DNA from: Thalassomonas haliotis
GTDB taxonomy: Bacteria; Pseudomonadota; Gammaproteobacteria; Enterobacterales; Alteromonadaceae
Assembly (NCBI RefSeq): GCF_028657945.1
Contig: NZ_CP059693.1
Coordinates: 5,828,001-5,892,000 of the forward strand
Length of the DNA: 64,000 nt
Direction: 5' to 3'
Below the pieces are notes generated by a model that worked only from the letters and a program-made list of their open reading frames with translations, ran no database searches and was not told the DNA's origin. A program made the position numbers and the translations under genes. Of this stretch, positions 37,357-47,775 are shown in pieces; position 1 is the first letter of the stretch, and every line of letters begins with the position of its first letter.

Positions 37357-40300
37357 TCCGCTCTTTTGTTAAAAATGGCCGTTTGATGTCACTGGTGATA
37401 GTGCTGCTGATCGTTTCCGGTTTAGCCGCCCTGTCGACCCTACCGCGCACCGAAGATCCGAGAATACAAAACCGGGTCGCCAGTGTGATCACTTATATGC
37501 CCGGCGCCAGTGCCGAACGCATCGAAGTATTGATCAGCGAAAAAATCGAGCAGAAGCTGCGTAAGCTCTCTGAAATCAATCTGATCACCTCCATCTCCCG
37601 CCCCGGCATCTCAGTGGTCCAGCTGAAATTGCAGGACGAAATCAATGCCCCGGAACCCGTCTGGTCGAGAGTCAGGGATCTGGTCAGCGATCTGGCGCCG
37701 AAGTTACCCGCCAATATAATACCGCCGGTGCTGGAAACCGACCGGGGTTATGCCTATACCCAGTTGATAGCCTTGAACTGGCAGGGCACGACCGAGATAG
37801 ATATCGCCAGCCTGGGACGTTATGCCAATGAACTGCAAAACCGCCTGCGCACCGTCGGCGGTACCGATCTGGTGTCCATTTTCGGTCAGGGGGAAGAAGA
37901 AATTCTGGTGGCAATAGACCAGGCACAGAGCAGCCGCTTAGGCCTTTCCTCAGCCCTGATTTCAGAAAAAATCCGCAGCGCCGACGCCAAGGTGTCTGCC
38001 GGCGCCCTGGTTAATCTTGACAACCAGATGCAGGTGGAACTAACCGGCGCCCTGGATACGGTAGAAAGGATCCGCAATATTCCCCTTAGCAACAATGAAA
38101 GCGGCTCGGTATTGCGTTTAGGGGATATCGCCTCGGTGAACAAAAGCCTGGCCTGGCCCGCCAGCGAAATCGCCCTGGTCAATGATCAGCCGTCCGTTGT
38201 AGTAGCAACCCGCATGCTGCCGGATTTACGCATAGATAAGTGGACAGAAAGGGTTAAGGAGCAAGTGGCGATATTTGCCAAAGAGCTGCCCCACAACATT
38301 CAGCTGGAAGTACTGTTTGATCAAAATACCTATACCGCAACAAGACTCGGCGATCTGCTCACCAATATCAGCGTCGGCTTTATCCTGATATCCCTGGTGT
38401 TGCTGGTGACCCTGGGCTGGCGCTCGGCGATGATCGTTGCCGTTTCCCTGCCGTTAACCGTATTGTTTACCCTGGCGGTGATGAATTTTTACGGCCTGCC
38501 GATACACCAGATGTCGGTCACCGGCTTAGTGGTAGCCTTAGGCATCATGGTAGACAATGCCATAGTAATGACGGACACCATACAACAAAAACGCCAGCAG
38601 GGCATGCGCCGCCTGGACTCTGTCGGTTACGCCATCAAACATTTATGGCTGCCGCTGCTCGGCTCCAGCGTGACTACAATTTTGGCCTTTATGCCCATCG
38701 TTTTGATGCCGGGTCCGGCAGGGGAATTTGTCGGCGGCATTGCCTTAAGCGTAATTTTTTCCCTGATCGGCTCATACCTGATCTCCCATACTATAGTAGC
38801 CGGCTTAGCGGGACGTTTTATCAGCAAAGGCCAAAGCCATCACCAAAGCTGGTACCGGGCAGGTATCGCCCTGCCAAGGCTGAGCAATGCCTTTCAAACA
38901 AGCCTGACCTGGGCGATAGAGCACAGAAAAACCACTATAATCACGGTTTTTTGCCTGCCGCTGCTGGGTTTTGTGCTGGCTAAACAGTTAAGCGAACAAT
39001 TCTTCCCGCCGTCTGATCGGGACATGTTCCAAATTGAAGTGTTTTTACCGGCGCAAAGCAGTATCAAACACACGGAAGCGGTCAGCCAGCAAGTCAGCCA
39101 GTATTTATACCGGCAACAGGGCATAGAAAAAGTCCGCTGGTTTATCGGTAAAAATGCCCCGTCCTTCTACTACAATATGCTGCCCACCAAAGACGGCCTG
39201 CAAAATTACGCCCAGGGTATGATCACCGCCAGCGACTTTAACTATGCCAATGCCCTGATCCCGCACATTCAAACAGAATTAGACAAGCTGTTTCCCCAGG
39301 CACAGATTCTAGTGCGTAAACTGGAGCAGGGCCCGCCGTTTAACGCTCCGGTAGAGCTGAGGATATTTGGCCCCAACCTGGATACCTTAAAAACCATAGG
39401 GGATGATATACGTCAGCTGATGAGCAGCACGCAAGACGTGATCCATACCCGCTCCACCCTGCAACCGGGCACTCCTAAGGTCTGGGTGCAGGCGGACGAA
39501 GAAGCCGTCGCCCTGGCAGGCTTGTCGTTGACCAATATTGCCGGCCAGCTCAACACCACCTTAGCCGGTAATATCAACGGCTCAGTGATCGAGGCAACCG
39601 AATCCATCCCGGTCAGGGTCAGGATAGACAACGGCGAGCGCCGGGATATCTCAGATCTCGCCAATATCCAACTGCTCAGCAATAAAAGCGAGCAACCGAT
39701 CCCCCTGACGGCACTGGCGGAATTAACACTTAAGCCCAGCCGGGGCGCTATCCCCCACAGGGACGGCGTGCGGGTGAACGTGATTGAGGGTTATATCCGC
39801 GCCGGAGTGTTACCTTCCGTGGTCTTGGCCCGGATACAGGAGAAAATGGCCCGGCAGCAATACCAGGTACCTGCCGGTTATTATATCGAAGTAGGCGGCG
39901 AGTCGGCGGAGCGTGACGAGGCGGTAGGCAAGTTATTGGCCAGCGTCGGGGTCATCTTCACCTTACTGATCACTGTGGTGGTATTGAGTTTTAATTCCTT
40001 CCGTCTCAGTGGCATTATTTTCCTGTCCGCCTTTCAATCGGTAGGTTTAGGCCTGTTGAGTATTTATGTCTTTGACTATCCTTTTGGCTTTACCGTGATC
40101 ATCGGCCTGCTTGGCCTGATGGGGCTGGCAATTAATGCCGCGATAGTGATCATCGCCGAATTAAAGTCGGACCCCGATGCCGTACGCGGCGATACCGGGG
40201 CGATAGTAACTGCGGTATTAAACTGTACCCGGCATATCAGCTCCACCACTATCACGACAGTCGGCGGCTTCCTGCCCCTGATTCTGGCAGGCGGCGGTTT

Positions 40301-40451
40301 CTGGCCGCCGTTTGCGGTGGCGGTCGCCGGCGGTACGGTATTAACCACCTTACTGTCGTTTTTATTTGTTCCGGCGCTGTTTTCCCTGTTTAGCAAAAAA
40401 AGGGCGTTTGAGACGTCAGAGCAGCTCCCTGCGGCTAGCACGACAAGCTAA
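37353..40451 (+). CDS. RND multidrug efflux permease (AcrB-like)
   Basis: A 1032-residue inner-membrane proton-driven exporter. Helix 1 (LMSLVIVLLIVSGLAALSTL), porter-domain motif LPRTEDPRIQNRVASV, helix-4 proton-relay GLVVALGIMVDNAIVMTDTI and helix-10 GLMGLAINAAIVII are in family positions. The charge pattern and TEDP motif separate it from the heavy-metal CusA type of this window. Substrates cannot be told from sequence; drugs, detergents or fatty acids are all possible. Controlled by the divergent TetR protein. Confidence 0.93.
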   Translation: MIRSFVKNGRLMSLVIVLLIVSGLAALSTLPRTEDPRIQNRVASVITYMPGASAERIEVLISEKIEQKLRKLSEINLITSISRPGISVVQLKLQDEINAPEPVWSRVRDLVSDLAPKLPANIIPPVLETDRGYAYTQLIALNWQGTTEIDIASLGRYANELQNRLRTVGGTDLVSIFGQGEEEILVAIDQAQSSRLGLSSALISEKIRSADAKVSAGALVNLDNQMQVELTGALDTVERIRNIPLSNNESGSVLRLGDIASVNKSLAWPASEIALVNDQPSVVVATRMLPDLRIDKWTERVKEQVAIFAKELPHNIQLEVLFDQNTYTATRLGDLLTNISVGFILISLVLLVTLGWRSAMIVAVSLPLTVLFTLAVMNFYGLPIHQMSVTGLVVALGIMVDNAIVMTDTIQQKRQQGMRRLDSVGYAIKHLWLPLLGSSVTTILAFMPIVLMPGPAGEFVGGIALSVIFSLIGSYLISHTIVAGLAGRFISKGQSHHQSWYRAGIALPRLSNAFQTSLTWAIEHRKTTIITVFCLPLLGFVLAKQLSEQFFPPSDRDMFQIEVFLPAQSSIKHTEAVSQQVSQYLYRQQGIEKVRWFIGKNAPSFYYNMLPTKDGLQNYAQGMITASDFNYANALIPHIQTELDKLFPQAQILVRKLEQGPPFNAPVELRIFGPNLDTLKTIGDDIRQLMSSTQDVIHTRSTLQPGTPKVWVQADEEAVALAGLSLTNIAGQLNTTLAGNINGSVIEATESIPVRVRIDNGERRDISDLANIQLLSNKSEQPIPLTALAELTLKPSRGAIPHRDGVRVNVIEGYIRAGVLPSVVLARIQEKMARQQYQVPAGYYIEVGGESAERDEAVGKLLASVGVIFTLLITVVVLSFNSFRLSGIIFLSAFQSVGLGLLSIYVFDYPFGFTVIIGLLGLMGLAINAAIVIIAELKSDPDAVRGDTGAIVTAVLNCTRHISSTTITTVGGFLPLILAGGGFWPPFAVAVAGGTVLTTLLSFLFVPALFSLFSKKRAFETSEQLPAASTTS

Positions 40452-40489
40452 AACAGCAAAAAAACCTGGCTTCAACAATAAGTTCAAAA

Positions 40490-40525
40490 AGCACAGCAGC
40501 ATAGCAGCTGTGCTAACTTTCTTTC
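40490..40525 (+). terminator. Terminator of the RND operon
   Basis: An 8-bp stem, AGCACAGC/GCTGTGCT, with a 9-nt loop and the T-rich AACTTTCTTTC after it, between the convergent RND permease and the 631-residue protein gene. Confidence 0.55.
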
Positions 40526-40550
40526 AAAATCAGGGCAAGCGGCACTATGC

Positions 40551-42446
40551 CTATTCAGGCTCCCAGGACAAATCAGTTTTTACCGCCCCCTGTTCTATCG
40601 ACCTGACCACTTGCACAATTTTCGGCCAGTTGAGGGTCCATTCAATATATTCCAAAGCATCCTCTACCAGGGTCAGAAAATCATCATGTAACTGAAACTC
40701 ATTCAAATCCGTGGTTTTTTTTAACTCTTCTTTTTTATCCCCCTCCCTCTCATTTATGCTCTTGTGAGCCATCCCATAACATTTATCTGCCAACTCGGGA
40801 AAATAGTCGCTGACCGTTCCCTTGGCCCAAATTGAGGCAAATGTTTCAACCTCCTTTCCTTCATCGCCTGCGGTCAATTTCGCCCATTGGTTACGTACTT
40901 CAGTGATACGTTGCAAGCCCACTTCAATCAAAGCGTTTTTTACTTGAAACCTGTCCGGGGTTGTAAATACCCCCTTCTCTAATGCCAGCTGCAAGGCCGA
41001 TGCAAATACCCCTTGCGAACGGCCATGACGCTTCACCTCACCCCACCTTCCTGTATCGCTTTCAGACGGGGTTCCACTCAGATATTTCGGCAAGGGATTA
41101 GGGTTGAGCCAAGCATCCATTACAGCCCCCCAAAGGAGCGTGGGTAAATAGCTCCCCAAAACATAGGACGGCAGGTTATCGATTTTAGCGCGTTTTTTTT
41201 TCACCATAACACCATTTTGCCTGGCAATATCAAACAAAAGTTCATCATCGGATTTCATGGTAATAAGGTGGCGCAATTCACGATGCAGACCGTATTTGAG
41301 ATGATCGTCAATCCACATCACATTCAGAGTAAAGTTGCTAAAGGGGGGTAAGTCCAAAATAGCCCCGTCACTGAGACAAAGCATGGCCCCGGAAATAATA
41401 GAAGTGAAGGGGTGGGCGCCTATTTTTCCTATGCCTTTGACTTCTGTTGCAGCCGAATTTTTAGAAGTCAGTCCATAAAAATCCCGGGCCAGATCACTCG
41501 AAAATACCGCTTCGGCATAACTCTCCCAGGTAAAAAGAGACTTGCTTCCCTTTTTCTCATCCTCTACTACTTGCCCAACTTTTTGCAGTATATTTTTATC
41601 AACCTTCAAAGCCGGAAATACCCGGGTGGCAAAAGCTCCCCGCCACCCTTCAAGCTTGTCCTTATTTTCCCCTGTTAAGGTCTGACTATCGTAAGAGGCA
41701 GATAGTAAAAAAGTAGCGACATTCGGATCCTGCAAGCAATGCTGGTAGGTTCTTATACAAGCGGATATAACAGAAAAAAGCCCCAGCTTGTTTGATTCTG
41801 TATCTTCTCCCCCCCGAAAGATCACATCGTGATCTAACCGGAATACAGGGACCCCGGAGCCAAGTAAACGCAAACGCAATAAAGCCTCTACACTTTTCGG
41901 AGTATCATAATGAATTGCTTTGCTTTTACCGATGAACCACCAACGTAAATTATCTGCCGTCAACTTATGCAAGCGACCAAAAATATCATACAGGTCGATA
42001 GGGGTAATAATGCGCACCCGGGCTACCAGCTCAGGATAAAAACTTCGCATATATTTTACCAGACTCTGGCCGTATCTATATGAGAACTCTATTTCCTTAT
42101 GCTCAGCAAGCAGTTCAGCACGGGTTTTCCCCTCGGCAATTCCATCCAGGCAATCTGCAAAACCTGTAGAATAAAAGATGACAAGATTGCCTTCTTCGAG
42201 TTTCGAGGTCAGCAACTCCTTCAATTGAGGAAAATGTTTTTCAAGATAACCTATTCCAGAAAGCTGCTGAAAGTCGAAATCTGCCTGTACATCCTTCTCT
42301 GCCTCGTTTATTGCCAAAGTGCTTAAATCTTTGCGCTGTTCCTGGTTTTTTAACTCCTTAAAATCGCTAAATAGCTTAAAATCTTTGCCTTCCATGTAAT
42401 TATAATGGGTGTATAAAACATACTTGATTGATGAAGGTTGTGCCAC
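40551..42446 (-). CDS. Uncharacterised 631-residue protein, possible GT-A-type glycosyltransferase
   Basis: I do not recognise this family with certainty. It has no signal peptide or membrane helix, so it is probably cytosolic. Around 200-210 the segment GVPVFRLDHDVIF resembles the metal-binding DxD strand of GT-A glycosyltransferases (D205, D207). Around 376-390 NVMWIDDHLKYGLHRE is another acidic, aromatic motif with a following His-Arg. The N-terminal region (86-150) has alternating strands and helices, and the C-terminal third is helical and charged. The start is GTG with GGGAG eight bases upstream. It stands alone between convergent terminators. A glycosyltransferase is a guess from two motifs. 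Confidence 0.7.
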   Translation of the reverse strand: MAQPSSIKYVLYTHYNYMEGKDFKLFSDFKELKNQEQRKDLSTLAINEAEKDVQADFDFQQLSGIGYLEKHFPQLKELLTSKLEEGNLVIFYSTGFADCLDGIAEGKTRAELLAEHKEIEFSYRYGQSLVKYMRSFYPELVARVRIITPIDLYDIFGRLHKLTADNLRWWFIGKSKAIHYDTPKSVEALLRLRLLGSGVPVFRLDHDVIFRGGEDTESNKLGLFSVISACIRTYQHCLQDPNVATFLLSASYDSQTLTGENKDKLEGWRGAFATRVFPALKVDKNILQKVGQVVEDEKKGSKSLFTWESYAEAVFSSDLARDFYGLTSKNSAATEVKGIGKIGAHPFTSIISGAMLCLSDGAILDLPPFSNFTLNVMWIDDHLKYGLHRELRHLITMKSDDELLFDIARQNGVMVKKKRAKIDNLPSYVLGSYLPTLLWGAVMDAWLNPNPLPKYLSGTPSESDTGRWGEVKRHGRSQGVFASALQLALEKGVFTTPDRFQVKNALIEVGLQRITEVRNQWAKLTAGDEGKEVETFASIWAKGTVSDYFPELADKCYGMAHKSINEREGDKKEELKKTTDLNEFQLHDDFLTLVEDALEYIEWTLNWPKIVQVVRSIEQGAVKTDLSWEPE

Positions 42447-42671
42447 GAGAATTTCTCCCGATAACCCCGGCAGTCAGTACTGATAATTAACCGCTTGGAG
42501 ATATAGTATTTCCTGGTTAAAGATAATGAAAAATCCTTTACTCACTTGTGCGACAAGGCCAAAAAACAGTTTAATAGCAAGTAAGAAGTATAGTAAATCC
42601 GCCATAAAGCGCAGGCTTTCATGCTTTATCCTCAGGCTAAAATTGCCCGATTTTGGGACGCTTCAGACAAA

Positions 42672-42700
42672 AAAGGGACGATATTAAATATCGTCCCTTT
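42672..42700. terminator. Terminator of fadH
   Basis: A near-perfect palindrome with 14-bp arms AAAGGGACGATATT and AATATCGTCCCTTT. On the minus strand a TTTTTT run follows, so it ends the fadH transcript. A second gene on the same strand begins 226 bp further on. Confidence 0.85.
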
Positions 42701-42762
42701 TATCGGAGAAATTTGGCCTGATTATCAAGGCCAGGCTTTAGCGAGCTGTTGTCAGCTCCTTA

Positions 42763-44919
<2,157 letters not shown>

Positions 44920-45048
44920 TTATCGCCAGTCATTTCTGCTAGAGAGTTAAGGAAGATTTAAAGTGAAAATTCAAAAGCTTTGAAAACTTGTGGCACAAAG
45001 CACTTTTGATTAATAAAATCCACATATCCAAGTAAAAAATTTAAGCTT

Positions 45049-45531
45049 ATGTATAAAAAGCCCCTGACTGAAAAAATCATCCGCCACCTGCAAAACGAAC
45101 TGGAAAATGCCGTCCGGGCCGCCGAAGAAGCCCATCTGGCGGCCACGGATGATCAGTCGGTAGCAGAAACCCAATACGATACCCTGGCCATAGAAGCCGG
45201 TTACCTGGCAGAAGGCCAGTCCCGCCGTATTGTCGAATTTCAAAATGCCTTAGCCGCCTACCAGCAACTGGAGCTGCCAGCCTATAACGAAAAGACCGGG
45301 ATAACTTTAGGGCATTTGGTACAACTCGACGGCGATACTGCTAATAAGCACTGGTTTTTTCTCGGGCCTGGTGCTGCAGGTTATCGAACGAATATAGAAG
45401 GACAAAGTTTTACCGTGATCACGCCGCACTCCCCTATGGGGCAGGCTTTATTGGGAAAATTTATCTATGATGATATCTGTGTTGCGCTTGGCAAAGGGGA
45501 ATTAAACGATTTTATTGCCGCCGTTTGTTAA
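45049..45531 (+). CDS. GreA/GreB-family transcription factor-like protein
   Basis: 160 residues. An N-terminal coiled coil (KIIRHLQNELENAVRAAEEA, about 9-60) is followed by a GreA/B-type C-terminal FKBP-like domain (ITLGHLVQLDGDTANKHWFF; VITPHSPMGQALLGK). GreA/GreB proteins enter the RNA polymerase secondary channel to rescue stalled complexes. The acidic pair at the tip of GreA/B coiled coils is not clearly conserved here (ATDDQSV is the candidate), so it could be a modulator rather than a cleavage factor. Divergent from fadH, convergent with yajR. Confidence 0.82.
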   Translation: MYKKPLTEKIIRHLQNELENAVRAAEEAHLAATDDQSVAETQYDTLAIEAGYLAEGQSRRIVEFQNALAAYQQLELPAYNEKTGITLGHLVQLDGDTANKHWFFLGPGAAGYRTNIEGQSFTVITPHSPMGQALLGKFIYDDICVALGKGELNDFIAAVC

Positions 45532-45608
45532 CAGGTAAAAGCAAACGGCGCTAAGTCACTAAAAAATTTGCACATGGCGGGCCACAAAGAACTCGCCACC
45601 AGGGTCGG

Positions 45609-46988
45609 TTAAGAAATATTACCGGCCCGGTTAAGCAAGGCTTTAACATCCTTAAGATCAACCTGCTTATCATCCACTTTTAAATAGGCCACGGCTTCAG
45701 AGTGCACTAAAGTGGCTTCAATCACACCGGGCATATTGATCAGCTGCTCCGCCACTTCATCGGCTTCCTCTTCAGAGGCTATATTGGTGGCAAAGCTGTA
45801 GCTTTTTGATTTTTTCAGTGGCTTCATACCCATAGCTGCGACGATCCACAGCAGGCTGATCACCGCCATCACCAAAAAGATGCTTTGCTCGCCATAGGCG
45901 GTTGATACCGCGCCGCCGATAAGCCCACCGGCAAAAGCCCCTAAAAACTGACTGCTGGAATATATCCCCATGGCACTGCCCTTCACTCCGGCTGGCGCCA
46001 GGCGGGACAATATCGAAGGCATAGTCGCTTCCAGATAATTAAAGGCGATAAAAAACAGTACAACCAGGACTGCCAGCACGGCAAAACTTGACGGCAGATA
46101 CCAGAACAACAGTAAAGACAAGGTCAATAAGCTAACGGCAGCAACAAACATTTGCTTTTCTTTTTGTTTCTTAATGGCAAAAATCATAAAGGGCACCATA
46201 AAGAAGAAAGACCCCAATAACGCAGGCAAATACAATTGCCAGTGTTGTTCAAGCGCCAGACCTGCATCTATCAGCTGTTTGGGTAAAGTAACGAAACAGG
46301 CAGTGAGCGCCATATGCAGCACGAACACGCCGATATTAAGGCGGGATAATTGCCCGTGGCGAAAGAGGCTATTCAACTGCCCCGTTACCGCAACATTATC
46401 TCCCCGCGGCGCCTTATGTACCGACTGGGGCACCATAAACTGGATCATCACCATAGCCAGTACCGTTAAAAGCGCGGTAAACCAGAATAACCCGCTTAAA
46501 CCGAACAATTGCGCCACTATCGGGCCAAACACCATAGCCACGGTAAAAGATAATCCGATAAACATGCCTATGGTGGCCATCACCTTAGGCCTTTGCTCTT
46601 CCCGGCTTAAATCGGCGGCCAGCGCCAATACCGCACTGGCAATCGCCCCCATGCCTTGCAGCGCCCGGCCAAAAACAACGCCATAAATGGTATCCGACAT
46701 GGCGGCAACGATACTGCCGAGCAAAAACACCAGCAAGCCGGCCAGGATCACAGGTTTACGGCCAAATTTATCCGATAAGATGCCCATGGGAATTTGCAGC
46801 ATAGCCTGGGTTAAACCATAAGCCCCTATCGCCAGCCCCAGCCATACCGGGCTGTAACCGGCCAGTTGGGTACCGTAAACGGCAAAAACCGGCAAAATCA
46901 TAAATAAGCCGAGCATGCGTAAACCAAAAACGGCAGCCAGGGAAAAAGCGGCTTTTTTCTCTATCTTGTTTAAACCTGTAACACTCAT
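45609..46988 (-). CDS. yajR: YajR-like major facilitator transporter with C-terminal YAM domain
   Basis: A 459-residue inner-membrane transporter of the DHA1 family with 12 predicted helices. The N-terminal half carries FGLRMLGLFMILPVFAVYG, the motif-A loop GILSDKFGRKPVI and GRALQGMGAIASA. The C-terminal 65 residues (from about 395) form a small ferredoxin-like domain (EEADEVAEQLINMPGVIEAT), as in E. coli YajR. Substrate unknown. The first codons (MSVTGLN) and start region are copied four to five times upstream in a tandem array. The Shine-Dalgarno of the true start is weak (AAAAAG). Confidence 0.9.
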   Translation of the reverse strand: MSVTGLNKIEKKAAFSLAAVFGLRMLGLFMILPVFAVYGTQLAGYSPVWLGLAIGAYGLTQAMLQIPMGILSDKFGRKPVILAGLLVFLLGSIVAAMSDTIYGVVFGRALQGMGAIASAVLALAADLSREEQRPKVMATIGMFIGLSFTVAMVFGPIVAQLFGLSGLFWFTALLTVLAMVMIQFMVPQSVHKAPRGDNVAVTGQLNSLFRHGQLSRLNIGVFVLHMALTACFVTLPKQLIDAGLALEQHWQLYLPALLGSFFFMVPFMIFAIKKQKEKQMFVAAVSLLTLSLLLFWYLPSSFAVLAVLVVLFFIAFNYLEATMPSILSRLAPAGVKGSAMGIYSSSQFLGAFAGGLIGGAVSTAYGEQSIFLVMAVISLLWIVAAMGMKPLKKSKSYSFATNIASEEEADEVAEQLINMPGVIEATLVHSEAVAYLKVDDKQVDLKDVKALLNRAGNIS

Positions 46989-47482
46989 ATCTTTTTACAT
47001 CGAACCTTACACTTACTTGTTTAAAACCAATATCACAAGCACCCTTCACACGTGATATTTAAACCTGTAACACTCATATCTCTACTTATGTCAATAAATA
47101 GCAAACCATACATTCATTTGCCTAAAACCAATATCACGAGCACCCTTCACACGTGATATTTAAACCTGTAACACTCATATCTCTACTTATGTCAATAAAT
47201 AGCAAACCATACATTCATTTGCCTAAAACCAATATCACGAGCACCCTTCACACGTGATATTTAAACCTGCAACACTCATATCTCTACTTATGTCAATAAA
47301 TAGCAAACCATACATTCATTTGCCTAAAACCAATATCACAAGCACCCTTCACACGTGATATTTAAACCTGTAACACTCATATCTCTACTTATGTCAATAA
47401 ATAGCGAACGATACACTTACTTGCTTACAACCTATAAAACGGGCACAGCTCCCACATGGTGTTTAAAGCGGTAACACTGACG
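46989..47482. repeat. 101-bp tandem array made of copies of the yajR start region
   Basis: The anchor CCAATATCAC occurs at 47027, 47128, 47229 and 47330, an exact 101-bp period, and a decayed fifth copy ends near 47482. Read on the minus strand each unit contains the yajR start (ATATGAGTGTTACAGG), six of its first codons, then diverges into a short frame ending in a stop. Each unit also has an inverted repeat AATATCAC/GTGATATT around about 15 nt, and the sequence TTGACA before its ATG. The gene-proximal spacer is 12 bases shorter than in the other units. The rest of the gap, to 47775, carries the uvrA promoter region; I see no gene in it. Confidence 0.92.
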
Positions 47483-47775
47483 AAAAGCACCCACATCAGA
47501 AATACAAAACCCTAGATGTAGGGGCTATAAAAAACGCGTTATCTTATCATAAACCGCCCAAAGCCTGACAGCTTATTTTTTACCGGCACCGCTCTTGTTG
47601 TCTCTTTCAGCAGACAAACTTGATTAACCGGCAAACGCCGTTTTATCCGAGAAATAACAAATATCTGCCCATACGCCAGCACTAACCGATAAACAAAAGA
47701 AACTTTACTTTTAAGGATGAAAGATGCGCAGAATCTATGCGATAATAGTCGATTCGATATTTAGGCGGAATCGTT

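Noticed and set aside
46768-47049. 93-codon minus-strand frame overlapping the start of yajR
   Set aside because: It is an out-of-frame shadow of yajR that runs into the tandem leader.
46989-47482. CRISPR array
   Set aside because: Whole 101-bp units repeat without unique spacers and no cas genes are present. The 52-bp array at 27455-27739 fails for the same reason.
47700-47775. LexA (SOS) box before uvrA
   Set aside because: I looked for CTGT-N8-ACAG and found none near the start; absence in this stretch does not rule out a diverged site.
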